Part shown: positions 33,240-43,260 of the stretch, in pieces | Layout of the letters: every line of letters starts with the position of its first letter | How positions within the stretch are numbered: position 1 is the stretch's first letter | Source: Haplomitrium mnioides | Lineage: Eukaryota > Marchantiophyta > Haplomitriopsida > Calobryales | DNA: 64,000 nucleotides | NCBI GenBank assembly: GCA_049999725.1 | Contig: JBNGIS010010495.1 | Span: forward strand, 92,869-156,868 | Direction: 5' to 3' | Position numbers and translations under genes: made by a program | The notes under the pieces: generated by a model | What the model was told of the DNA's origin: nothing | Databases searched by the model: none | Seen by the model: only the letters and a program-made list of their open reading frames with translations

Positions 33240-34560
33240 GGATGCATCGAGCCTTCAGCTGAGTGGGCAATGGACCACCACATACCCCTCCTTCTTACAT
33301 TGGAAGCATAATGCGGGCAGTTGGCCATAACCGCTCTTCCGTGGCTCTAGACAGTTGGAGGAAATATGGCCTAGCTGGCCACATTTCCAATAGACCATAA
33401 TTGTCATTGGGGGTGGTCAATTGGCAGCCCATTGGTTTTCTGGCCCTTCATTTCCCCTTGCAGACCTGCTCAACATGGTATGAGGCCCCCCGTTGATCTA
33501 GTATACTGTCTCCGGGGCCTCCTCCATCACATAATCCACCTCCTTCCTCACATACTCCGGTGCCTCCTCGTGCACATAGTGTACTGCATTATTCTCTGTT
33601 GGGCATTTTTGAGGAGAGTGTCCATGCTTGTTGCATCATACGCACCACACTCCGACTCGTTTGGTGGGCAGCGAGCGGCCATTTGGTTTTGATTCCTGCG
33701 AGTAGGATATTCATCGCCTCCATTTTGGTGCTCAGCTCATCAACTCGATCCCTCCCCTCTTGCTTTTTGCTCGTCTCGAGTTCGGGTTTGCTCCTTCTGG
33801 ACTTCCCTTTGCTAGCCCCCTTGCGATTATGCACTTCTCTCTCCTTGGCTTGTTTCTTCTTCTTCATATCTTTCCATTTTTTCTTCTTCCGGGATGACCA
33901 GTCCTCCTCTGAGCTGCTGCTGTCTGAGTCACCCTCGCTCTCCGAGGTGGACGCGGAACTCTCATCCGTCTCCTCTCCGCTATGTGAAGTGTCTAAAGAG
34001 TCATCAGACTCATACTTGGCTCTTGCTTTTATACGGGACCTCGTGATTGCAGCCTTGACGTGGGATCGGGCTGCATTGACTCCCTCCTCTAGAGTCTGCG
34101 AATCAACTTGCCTCACCCATGTCCCAATTCCCTTGGGCAGGGCTGCTAGGAACCACACTATTAGCATCCTATCTGTGGCTGGCGAATTTAGCTTCCGAGC
34201 CACCTTCTTAAATCTCTCGAGGAATTTTCATACATACTCTTTCTTCTTCATCCTAGGCTGACTCATTTTGATATGCGCCTCTATTTCCTCCCTGATCCCC
34301 ATGAACTCCACAATGAACACAACCTTGAAAGCTCCCCAGTCCCTCTTGACGTTATCTCGCAAATCCTTATACCATGGTTGGGCCTCTCCCTTCAAGACCG
34401 CTGGCAGAATTCTGAATTTCACATGGCTTTCTCAATTCACTACCGTAATATTTTCCACATCATCCAGCCACGTATCAGGGTCGTCTTTCATACGCCTTTT
34501 GAAGGATTTGTATTTAAATCTGCCCCTTAGTCCACAAGGGGGTACGGGGTTGGCCATCCC
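33240..34560 (-). pseudogene. B gag
   Basis: The N-terminal capsid-like part has LPAVLKGEAQPWYKDL, WGAFKVVFIVEF and the RMKKKEYV block. Then come an acidic/serine-rich linker and a K/R-rich stretch (34203-33700), VDELSTKMEAMNILL, and knuckles: WCV*CNKHGHSPQKC (TGG to TGA in the first), YWKCGQLGHISSNC (first Cys lost) and CFQCKKEGYVVVHC (His lost). The long plus-strand frame over the acidic linker (33560-34261) is its antisense shadow. Confidence 0.8.
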
Positions 34561-34738
34561 AGCACTATACAAGAACAATTCTACCCACAAGTCGATTCCT
34601 TCCTCCACTCTTCCTCAACAGGCTCACAACAAGGTGCTCTACTTCTCGGAATTCTCCTACACAATTCGACTTTGGGTCCTTGTACACAAAGTGATAGCTT
34701 GGCTTCGGGTTGGTCTCAGGCTTTCTGCAAATCTTTTG

Positions 34739-34755
34739 CCCTCCTTCTAGCGCCA
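34739..34755 (-). other. B primer-binding site, complementary to tRNA-Asn
   Basis: The minus strand reads TGGCGCTAGAAGGAGGG, 8 bp inside the 5' LTR. Its plus-strand form CCCTCCTTCTAGCGCCA equals the 3' end of plant cytosolic tRNA-Asn(GUU) with its CCA tail, as far as I recall that tRNA. This is where a host tRNA primes first-strand synthesis. Confidence 0.7.
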
Positions 34756-34763
34756 AAAATTTA

Positions 34764-37755
34764 TGTCACTGCCCTCCTTCAAGTCTTAACCTTTACAGGT
34801 ACCACTTAGAAGGCAGGAGAGGACAAAAATAGGGGCAATAGTTTTTTTTTGTGAGATGGCCTCTATCTAGTTATTACTTTGACGCTTTAAGGAACTCTTC
34901 TTCACCTTACAAGCCTTTCCTCTCTTCAACAATAACTTCAGCAGCCAAGCTGCTCATCCACACTCAATACCAAAACACACATACACAAGGACCAAGGTAC
35001 TCATATGGTAATATACAATATAATTCAAGGGTCCCAAATCTGAACCCAACCACTTTGCATACAAATCAAGAGCAAAATACCATACTCCAAGTATCACGAA
35101 ATAATGCTAATGAACCTGACTCCCCCTTTGCAGGCCTTTGCAGGGCTATTTCAGGATCCGAACAAATGGAATACCTGTTTGCTCCTAGTCTTAAGTGTTT
35201 CTTATACAATAGAACAAAATTCAAATCTAACAAACACACTCATACACAATTACAAACATCTATGCCCTGCACTTCACCAAACTCCTATGCCTTACCGAAC
35301 TACAGGGACTAACCTCCCCAGCATACTCCTCCCTTCCTCAACTCACAACCTCCTTTCCATCTCCCACGCACACACCCTTCTTCCAGATAGTGTTTTAACT
35401 TCCCTCGCGAGAAGCCCTAGATTTACTTCCTCAGACTTGGAAGAGGATTTCTTTAACTTCCACCTCTAGATAACAGTCCTCTCGACTATTGGCAACTCAC
35501 TCCACCTCCGAACCCTAAAAAGATCTTCTCCATAGTGCATAGGCACTAACGCAGCCCCTCCCTTCTCGACACAACTTGAAAGATTGGACCAGAGCGCACT
35601 CCGAGCACTTCAGGGTTTGACGCTCCTGTATAGATGATGCAAAGATGACTCCAAGATCCCACTTGGCAGCCCCTCTTGAATTCTCAACAGATGAGATCCC
35701 CTTCAATTTCCCGTATCGATTCACCTCCGCTACTAGTCCACCCGCAGGGATGAGTCCACCTAAATTGCCCAAGCCTCTAGAGCTCGTTGCTTAGCGATTC
35801 TCGGCACCCTCTTGTCCACCTCCACCCCTGCTAGCCCCCTGCACGAGTACACTTGCCTCATGTAAATTTTCAATAGAATCCCTTTTGCCTTACCTCGTTG
35901 TGTCTCCCTGTCCCGAGATCGCTTGCGCATCTCTAGCTTGCATGCACACCAACCCAATCAATGTCGCAGCGCGTCGATCTATACCTCTTGCGCTTTCACC
36001 CCTACATATCTGCCTCATTTGTAAAGATCGTTGTTCCCGTTGGCCTCGAGCTCTGGACATGGCGACACCTGTCACGCCTATTTACAGAATGATCCAAGTA
36101 CAACGGTCAGTTCCGAGGTCTACGGGGTCTGGTTCAAAGAATCTTGCGGACTAGGATTCGAAAGATTTCCGTAGATCCAAGTCTGAAGAATCCCATGGAG
36201 CCGAGTCCGAAGAATTCCGTGGAGACGAGTCCGAAGAATCCCACGGATCCGAGTTTGATGTTGACTTTTCCTCCGTGGTTGCTGTCCAACGCCGTCTTCA
36301 ACTAGGAAGCTTGATTGCCGCATTGACCCTGATCCACAATTGACCATAGACCCAAGTTCGAAGAATCCAATGGACTGGGGAGTCTAAAGGATCCCTCAGA
36401 CTATGAGTTTCAAGGTTGACTTCTTTTGTGACTACTTTCCGACGCCGTTTTTAACGGGGAAGGTGGACCGCCGCACTAACATGAGGTTTCTAAGTTGATC
36501 GCATGAGATTATGGAATATGCCTCAGACAAGGAGTCCAAAGGAACCCACGAAACCTCTGGGCCCGCAATTGACTTGGTTCCACAGAGCACCGTCCGACTC
36601 CATTTTCCACAAGGAAGTTAGACCTCTACCTTTGACCAGCAACTCCGAAGTTGACCGCAAGAGATTTCGGAATATTCCTCGAACACGAGTCAGAGGAAAC
36701 CCACAAAACCTTTGGCCCCACAGCTGAACTAGTTCTGCACAGTACCATTCAACGTTGTTTTCAACGGGGAAGTTGGACCACCACCTTTGACCAGCAATTC
36801 TGAAGTTGACCAGAGTCCGAAGAATCCTACGGGCTCCTCCAGAGTGCCATGTGTCCTAGGTAGCGCCCTCCGACGCCGTTTTCAATGGGGAAGCTTGACC
36901 GTCTCACTGACCATAGGTTCCGAAGAAGATCACGAGCGCCTCCACGCCTGCCACGTCTTCGCTTAATCTCCTAGACACCTCTAAGGACGCCATATTTCCA
37001 CAAAGGCCCTCACACACTCCCACACCTGCCACGTCTCCGCTGAATCTCCTAGACACCTCTGAGGATGCTACATTTCCGCAAAGGCCCTTGGACACTCCCG
37101 CACCTACCACGTCTTCGCAAAAGCCCTACGAACCACGAAGTCCGAAGTGAGTTTGGACCTCAGTACAGCCTATTGACACTTGAGGAAGTGAGGCGTCCCT
37201 CAATCCTTGTCTTCATTGCTACTTGCAAAGGTCCTTGCCCCCTCCTTTCTCTTCCCAATTCTTGCTCCTAGATCGCGGCTATCAGCAAACGTACGTTGCA
37301 GCATTTCCCTTGCATGCGGCCACCTCCACTCCTGTCGCTCATCGATCTCCGCCTCACAACTCTGATCCTCCTCCTTTGGTCCCCAATCCTTCTTCACTTC
37401 CGAGGTCACCCTTCCTTCCCCCTCTCAGTTGATTGCCACTGGTGAGTGCTCCGTTCCTCTCTGCTAGGACCTCGATTCTTGCATCCCGATGATACTTGCA
37501 GCCTCTCTTCCGCTTCTGTCAAATTTTAGTGGTCCCCCCCCCCCCCCCCCCCCCCACTTGCTGCCAGGTACCGCTCCCTTTTCCAATTCCAAAGTGATCC
37601 CATTCCACTCTTAGATCCAGACGATCCGCTCGTACTCACTGATTGGAGTTAATCCGTTGCTTCCGAGGTACTTAACACTTACGAGAGAGGAATTGTTCCA
37701 AGGCCACCTTCCATTCCATGAATTCTTCCCTAGTACCTCATGTCACTGGCTGACA
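34764..37755 (-). mobile_element. B 5' LTR, complete (2992 bp)
   Basis: On the minus strand it starts TGTCAGCCAGTGACATGAGG and ends GCAGTGACA. Interior: a 78-bp repeat with GCCACGT motifs (36940-37130), a 'gagtccgaagaatcc' array of about 27 bp period (36120-36380), and the conserved island near 35120-35190. A run of 22 C lies at 37534-37555. Confidence 0.85.
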
Positions 37756-38200
37756 AATCTCCTCACAAATTCCTTATACTTCATTTAGAGTTGTCCCATC
37801 TTGATTAAAGCCTTCGTCTCCTCTCCAATGTTTTTGTGCTTCAACACAAATTCAAACCTATGGACTCCTTACTCCCTCTTGATATTATCGGGAAGGTCCA
37901 TATACCAAGGTTGTGCCTCTTCTTTAAGTACTGCTCAAAGGATACCAATTTTTACATGACTCTCCCCATTCACCATTGCGGTATTCTCCTTATTATCTAG
38001 CCATCCATCAAGGTTGTCCTTTGGTCATTCTTTGAAGGACATGTACTTGAATCTAAACCTCAACCTTGAAGGAGTTACCAGATTGGCCACTATAGCAATA
38101 GACTAGGACAATTCTACCAACAATTCAATACCCTCCTCCACAATTTGTCTCACCTCTTGACCCCTTTTGACCTCGTGCAATGTAGTTTAGCGTACATCAA
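37756..38200 (-). pseudogene. E gag, N-terminal part
   Basis: Homologous to the start of element B gag (34210-34620). It has the same block order: a W/Y-containing capsid region opposite 'ataccaaggttgtgcctc' (B 'ataccatggttgggcctc') and the domain that follows the leader. It begins exactly at the end of the B 5' LTR and continues on the other side of B at 26071. Confidence 0.65.
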
Positions 38201-38289
38201 GATTTTAGTTCCTTCAAGTTTCACAATCCTTATGCCGACACAATCTTGATGAGTTGTAAAATAATAATTTGGTGCCAAGTTGATTGCAA

Positions 38290-38770
38290 TGCCCTCCTTT
38301 TAATTTATGTCATGTCCCTCTCTTTGTCCTTAACATCCAACGATGCAATTTCTGAGAGAAGGGGTGACAAACTACTACAAGGTAATTTATATGGCGGCCC
38401 TAAAACTAGTGTCATTACCTTACCTTACTTGACAGCTTGCACACTCAACAACAACCCCAAGCAATCAAAGACCGTCATCCTTTTTCACCCACAACACCCG
38501 GACAAACCAGAAAACTACAGCAGGATATTCGCAGTACATCAAGATTTCTTGGTTACAATCTGAATTCAAGATTTCAAATATACACTTCTAAGAAGAAAAG
38601 TGTGTACAATTCAAGCAAGTTAGGGTCCTTCTCTTCTCCAATTCAACTTTTAGCTCCAACAACCAAGAATTCATGGCATGCTGCTATTGTTTGAAAGTCT
38701 AACAGAGCCAGCTACTCCAACACCCTCTCTCTATTTCTCACCCCAATCCTCTCCTACTTTGGCGTATTCG
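38290..38770 (-). mobile_element. E 5' LTR fragment and primer-site region
   Basis: TGCCCTCCTTTT at 38290 parallels the LTR 3' end of B. TTGGTGCCAAG lies 20 bp inside, where the primer-binding site is expected, but it is degraded and I cannot name the tRNA. The LTR is truncated at about 38770, where the T3 fragment starts. Confidence 0.45.
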
Positions 38771-38779
38771 TACAAAATT

Positions 38780-39997
38780 TTATTTTTCTCTTGTGAAGTA
38801 ATTTTTCTCTTCAAGGTCACCTAATTATTATGAAGGTTTTTCTTATTCTCATATATTTAAAGATTACAAACTAGAATGTGAATTCTTTTTTTGATTTTCA
38901 ACCTACTGTGTTTGAAAATTTGATCATTTTTCTTTGAATATTCTTTGCGTTTGAAGTTATCTTTTGAAAATTGAGACATCAAAACATGTTTCACAAAATT
39001 ATTTATATCGTTTTGGTGATTTAGATGATGTATTCAAATATAATTGTCAATTATTTCTTTATGGTGACCAAGAAATGAAAGAAAGAGCAAAACTTGCAAA
39101 CCATCAAAGAAAATATTATGCCAATGGTCAAAAGTACTTGGGCATTGTGATCGATGGAATGGATCAAAAGAAAACAAAATCCTCAAAATGGCTTTCACCA
39201 CCAAAAAACACTGATAAAGATTGTTTGGTGGGTGTGCATGTTGTTAGTGCATTAATATTCAATCATGTTCTTTCTTTAAGGGATCTCTTAATCTACAAAA
39301 ACTTGAGAAGTGACTCCAATTTGACATTAATGTATTAAATCAAATATTATGTGACATTGAAGGGTCATTGCCTCTTACCTTATATCTTCATTTGGACAAT
39401 ACAACATAAGAGAATAAGAATTCCATCTTATTTGGATATCTTGGTCTCTTTATTGCCAAGAATTTTTTTCTGAAAAATTAAGGTGGGATTTCTCATAGTT
39501 AGCCATACTCATGATCAATTCGATGAAATTCTTAGCATATTCTCCAGATTCTTGAAATGAGTTAAGGCTTTCATAATAATGAGTCTTAGCAAGGTGTAAC
39601 AATTGTCTTATAATCCTAAACCTCAAGTAACTCTTATAATAGAGACTTGGGATTTCAAAATGTTTTTGCAACAACGTCTTTCTCATGTTCAAAGGATACA
39701 TGATATTACCTTCAATCAACAATTCAAGTCCAAGTTGAGCAATTCAAAGGCAAAAATTTGAAGCAAAACATTTTTAACATATGAACTTTGGTTACCTCTC
39801 ATTGGTGTTTGTCAACTCAATAATCTACCTGAAGTGGATATAGAAATTTTTAGCTCAATGCTGATTCTTTTTAAGACATATTGTGAAATCAAACGATCTC
39901 AAAAGGAAGAAAGAAAATTTGACGTGGAGAAAGTCGTTTTTGTGAAGAGAACAACATAAGTAAGAAATGCTACAAGCATTTTAGATATTCTAATATT
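38780..39997 (+). pseudogene. T3: second DUF7869 gene fragment
   Basis: Colinear with the reverse complement of 16910-15930. Reads YRFGDLDDVFKYNCQLFLYG, KYLGIVIDGMDQKKTKSSKW and DKDCLVGVHVVSALIFNH (38964-39338). After a frameshift: LPLTLYLHLDN, ENKNSILFGYLGLFIAKN, KVGFLIVSHTHDQFDEI (about 39480-39530) and FLQQRLSHVQRIHDITFNQQ (39664 on). All key motif residues seen in T1 are here, with a clearer DGMDQ and HTHDQFD. Stops and shifts disable it. It is cut on the left by the E LTR fragment and on the right by the F LTR at 39998. No terminal repeat is preserved. Confidence 0.8.
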
Positions 39998-42296
39998 TGT
40001 CACGCCTCTCTTTTGTTCTTTAACACCCAATGATAACACTTAGGGAAAAAAAATTGTGACAAAGGATTACATGGTATTTTGTGAGATGGCTACGGAATCC
40101 AAATTATCACTTTCAGATCTTAACAAGCCAAAGCTCCACTTTGCAAGCCCATCCTCTTTTTCGCAATCACCATGACAAAACAGACCCACACTCTTCTCCA
40201 CTTACCCACCAAGCAAACAAACATTTGCTACTCAATACTTGAAGTTGGCAAAGACTTCTTTCTCATGACATGAGTTAAAGATGTAAATTGTACAATGGCA
40301 TGTGGAAAACGACTACAGTTTTGTCTCGCTCCGAGGCATTTCCTTTGCTTATAATAACCAGTAACTCTCCTCCACTATGAATCTAAAGTATTCTTCTGCT
40401 TATCTGGGAATCTAGTAGGGCTAGCTACTACAACACTCTCACTCTACACTTCACTGCAAGCCTCCTTACTCTGAGTGATCTTAATGACGTATCTCCACAC
40501 ATTGTACAACAGAAATCGTCTAACACCAATAACAAGCAAACACTCCCACATCACTCAACCCACACATCCCATCTAGATAGTTTTCCCACCTCCATTGCTA
40601 AAGGGTCTTGGATTTACTTCCACAAGATTGAAAGAGGTTCGACTAACTTCTCCCTCATGAAGACAGTCCTCCCGACTGCTCACCAACCCACTCCACCCGA
40701 AACCTCAATTGGATCTTTCATGCACTGCTCAGGCACTAATGCCACCACTTCTCTCCTTGGCTTCACTTGAGAATGTTAAACCAGAAACACCCTTCGAGTG
40801 TTCATGGAATTGATGCTCCTGCACAAACCAAAGCTGAGAGGAGACCATGACTCCCTCTTGGCTGCCTCTCACGAATTCTAGGCCGAAGGAATCCTTTCTT
40901 TTTCAAATATTGATCCACCTCCGAATGTTGGTTCGCCTTCAAGAATGAGTACACTTGGATTGCCTGAGCCTCTAGAGCCTATGTGCACAACAATTCTGAG
41001 TGCCCCTCTAGTCCACCTGCACCCCTGATTGCCCTCCCACACAAGTTCACTTGGTTCAATTAAAATGTCACTGGAATTTCCCCCCTTGTCACTCAATGCA
41101 TTCCTTGTACAAGTTAATCAACAACACATCAGCCCATCTCACTTCAAAGCAAGACAATCTATACCCTTTGCTTGTTTCCTTTTGATCTTGATTTTCTATC
41201 CCCACCTTTGCTTGGTAGTTCTTGTTTTTTTCATATGACGGTAGCGAGGAGGGTCACATCTATTAATGCCTAGTTCTGTGGTCCTTTCTTGGTTCTTGAG
41301 TGTAACCATTGCCTAGTGTAGCAACACTTGTCCCAAGGATGCCAATGATCGGCCTAATCCAATGAGTTGATCAAATGAAGATAAGATCAACTAGATCCGA
41401 TGAGTTGATCTGATGAAGAGAAGGTCAGCCAGATCTGATGAAGAAACAATTGGCTCACACATCAAATTGGCTCGATAAACCCGATCGACTCACACCATCA
41501 ACAACAAACCTGATCCTACACAGTAGACCCTGATGAGCAACAGTTGCTCCATCGGTCAACTCATTTAATTGACTTACCCCGATGGAGCGCTGCCCAACGC
41601 CGTCTTCTAGGCGGAAGTTGGACCGCCACGCTCATACGTAAAAGTACCAACCGGTACACTCAACTCTGATGCTTTGACCAACTCCAATAGAATAGACAAA
41701 ACTCTAATAGAAGAAAGACTTTGGAAGACTGAAAATGTGTTTGGACCCCGATCAAGCCCATTTACACCCAATGGGTCCACACGTCCTCAGACTCCTCTTG
41801 TGTTGTTGTTTCCTTCCAATGGTCATTGCATTCTTCAGTCTCTTTCATTCCCTTTGATTCCAACTTTGCTGAGATTCTTTTGAGCCTTCTTGTAATCGAT
41901 TCTTGCTACTATCCCGACAGTCAAGAATAATAGATATAGTTCCCACTTTGCCTTAAGATCTTTTTTGTCATCGAGTTGTTGATTCTGTTTGTGCTCTTCT
42001 GATCTTCATCTCTTGGCCCTGAATGATCTCCGCCTCATATTGCTCCATCCTAAGCCCCCTTGCAAGTCCCTTCGTGATGTCTCTCTAGAGGCTCCTGTTC
42101 TTCCATCATCTCAATTCTGATTTCTTTGTTCTAGTGCACTCTTGGATGAGTACTTGAACAATCCCCTCTCTAGATTGCGTGTATTGGATACTCTCATGCC
42201 TCTGGAATATCTTCACGCTTAGAAACAAAGAAATTGCTCCAATGATGCTTTCAAGATCTTCAAATTTTCATTAGTGCCCCAAATCACGCGCTGACA
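39998..42296 (-). mobile_element. F 3' LTR (2.3 kb)
   Basis: Plus coordinates start TGTCACGCC and end GCTGACA, directly next to a polypurine-like tract (42297-42312; minus strand CTTAAAACAGGAGTCA). The interior has GATCTGATGAAG-type repeats (41350-41560). An inverted relative lies at 20294-21975. Confidence 0.75.
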
Positions 42297-42509
42297 TGAC
42301 TCCTGTTTTAAGTGTGAAGTGACCTACCAAACACCTGTCCTCCTTGGTTGCTCTCCTTGTTGCTCTATGTGTTGCTATTGCCACTCTAGCTAGAGGCAAA
42401 ATTCACGAAACAAAACTAACAACCGCTAAACACACTCACAAAAGCACAACCATCAAACTTATGCACCCATCAAGAAAGTTCTAGCGAGTTGCCATAAGAC
42501 CCCATCCAT
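42297..42509 (-). mobile_element. F internal remnant (213 bp)
   Basis: Only the polypurine tract, a C/A-rich 3' untranslated piece and a degraded primer-site region (GTTCTAGCG near 42478, TGGCAACTCGC on the minus strand) remain between two LTRs. All of gag and pol is gone. Confidence 0.65.
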
Positions 42510-43260
42510 TGTCACTCCCCTCCTTGAGGCCTTAACCTTCACATGTGCACCTTGGAAGACAGGGAAGGACAGAAACAGGGGATTAAGGTTCTTTTGTGAG
42601 ATGGCCCCTATCCAATTATCACTTTGAGGCTTTAAGGGATCTCTCTTCAACTTACCATCCCTTTCTTCACCTCAACATTCATAGCATCAACCCAACTACT
42701 CATTTCCCAAGTAGCTTTGTGGAAATCCTCAATGTAATTTAGAAGTCCCAAATCTGGACCCAGCCATCTTGCATACACTTCAAGAGCAAAGTTGAATGAC
42801 CCCTGTATCACGAAAGAATGACAAGAGACTTGACTCCCCCTCACAGGGTTGTCCTAAGGTCTCAACAAATAGAATTCTTGCCTACTCCTAGTTTTGAATC
42901 GTTCTTGCACAATAAAACGAGTACAAGATCAGAATGCCATAACCCAGAGTCACAGGACTATGTCAAAGGACTTGACTCCCCCTTCACAGGGCTGTCCTAG
43001 AGTCTGAACAAATGGTACCTGTCTGACCCTAATTCTAATTGCTTCTTATATCATATAAAAGAATTCAAATCCAACTAACACATTCATACACATTTACAAC
43101 CATACACACTCTTTGTACTTCACCAACTTTAGAGGCCTCACAACACCATTGGGATTGATATTCCCAACACACCCCTCCTCAACTCACCACATCAATCTTC
43201 CTTTCAATCCCCACACACACCCTTCTTTCAGATAGTTTTTCAACTTCCCTCGCGAGAAGC
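42510..43260 (-). mobile_element. F 5' LTR, cut by element G
   Basis: Starts TGTCACTCCCCTCC next to the remnant primer site. It holds a direct duplication of about 141 bp ('gacttgactcccc' block at 42827 and 42968). It ends abruptly at CGCGAGAAGC, where the LTR of G begins. Other LTRs in the window continue from this point (for example 26471 on and 35399 on). Confidence 0.7.

Larger units (their letters stand above)
26072..37755 (-). mobile_element. Gypsy element B, nested in E
   Basis: Order on the minus strand: 5' LTR (37755-34764), primer-binding site (34755-34739), gag, protease, reverse transcriptase, RNase H, integrase, polypurine tract (28945-28930), 3' LTR (28929-26072). The right flank from 37756 is gag of element E. 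The left flank is a different part of E gag. The left LTR lacks its terminal 225 bp or so, so a deletion removed that end together with the middle of E gag. The LTRs differ at many positions and all genes are broken, so the insertion is old. Confidence 0.85.
10822..38770 (-). mobile_element. Gypsy element E, split into four pieces by nested insertions
   Basis: Read on the minus strand, the pieces follow normal retrotransposon order. They are: 5' LTR fragment (38770-38290), primer-binding-site region, gag N-terminus (38200-37756), gag zinc knuckles (26071-25626), the rest of gag, protease, reverse transcriptase, RNase H and the start of integrase (14235-10822). Element B separates the first gap and T1 the second. 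At the T1 site the broken third knuckle can be followed across the gap: QCKKEG on one side and HEVVSC on the other. The integrase core and 3' LTR are gone, cut at the T2 junction. All domains carry stops. Confidence 0.65.

Noticed and set aside
33560-34261. Longest clean plus-strand frame in element B (233 codons)
   Set aside because: It is the antisense of the S/D/E- and K-rich gag linker, whose low complexity removes stops on the other strand. The minus frame matches gag of G.
37534-37555. Run of 22 C (and 15 G at 21819-21833) as a functional G-quadruplex
   Set aside because: Pure homopolymers are prone to sequencing and assembly error and lie in decayed LTRs; not enough to claim function.
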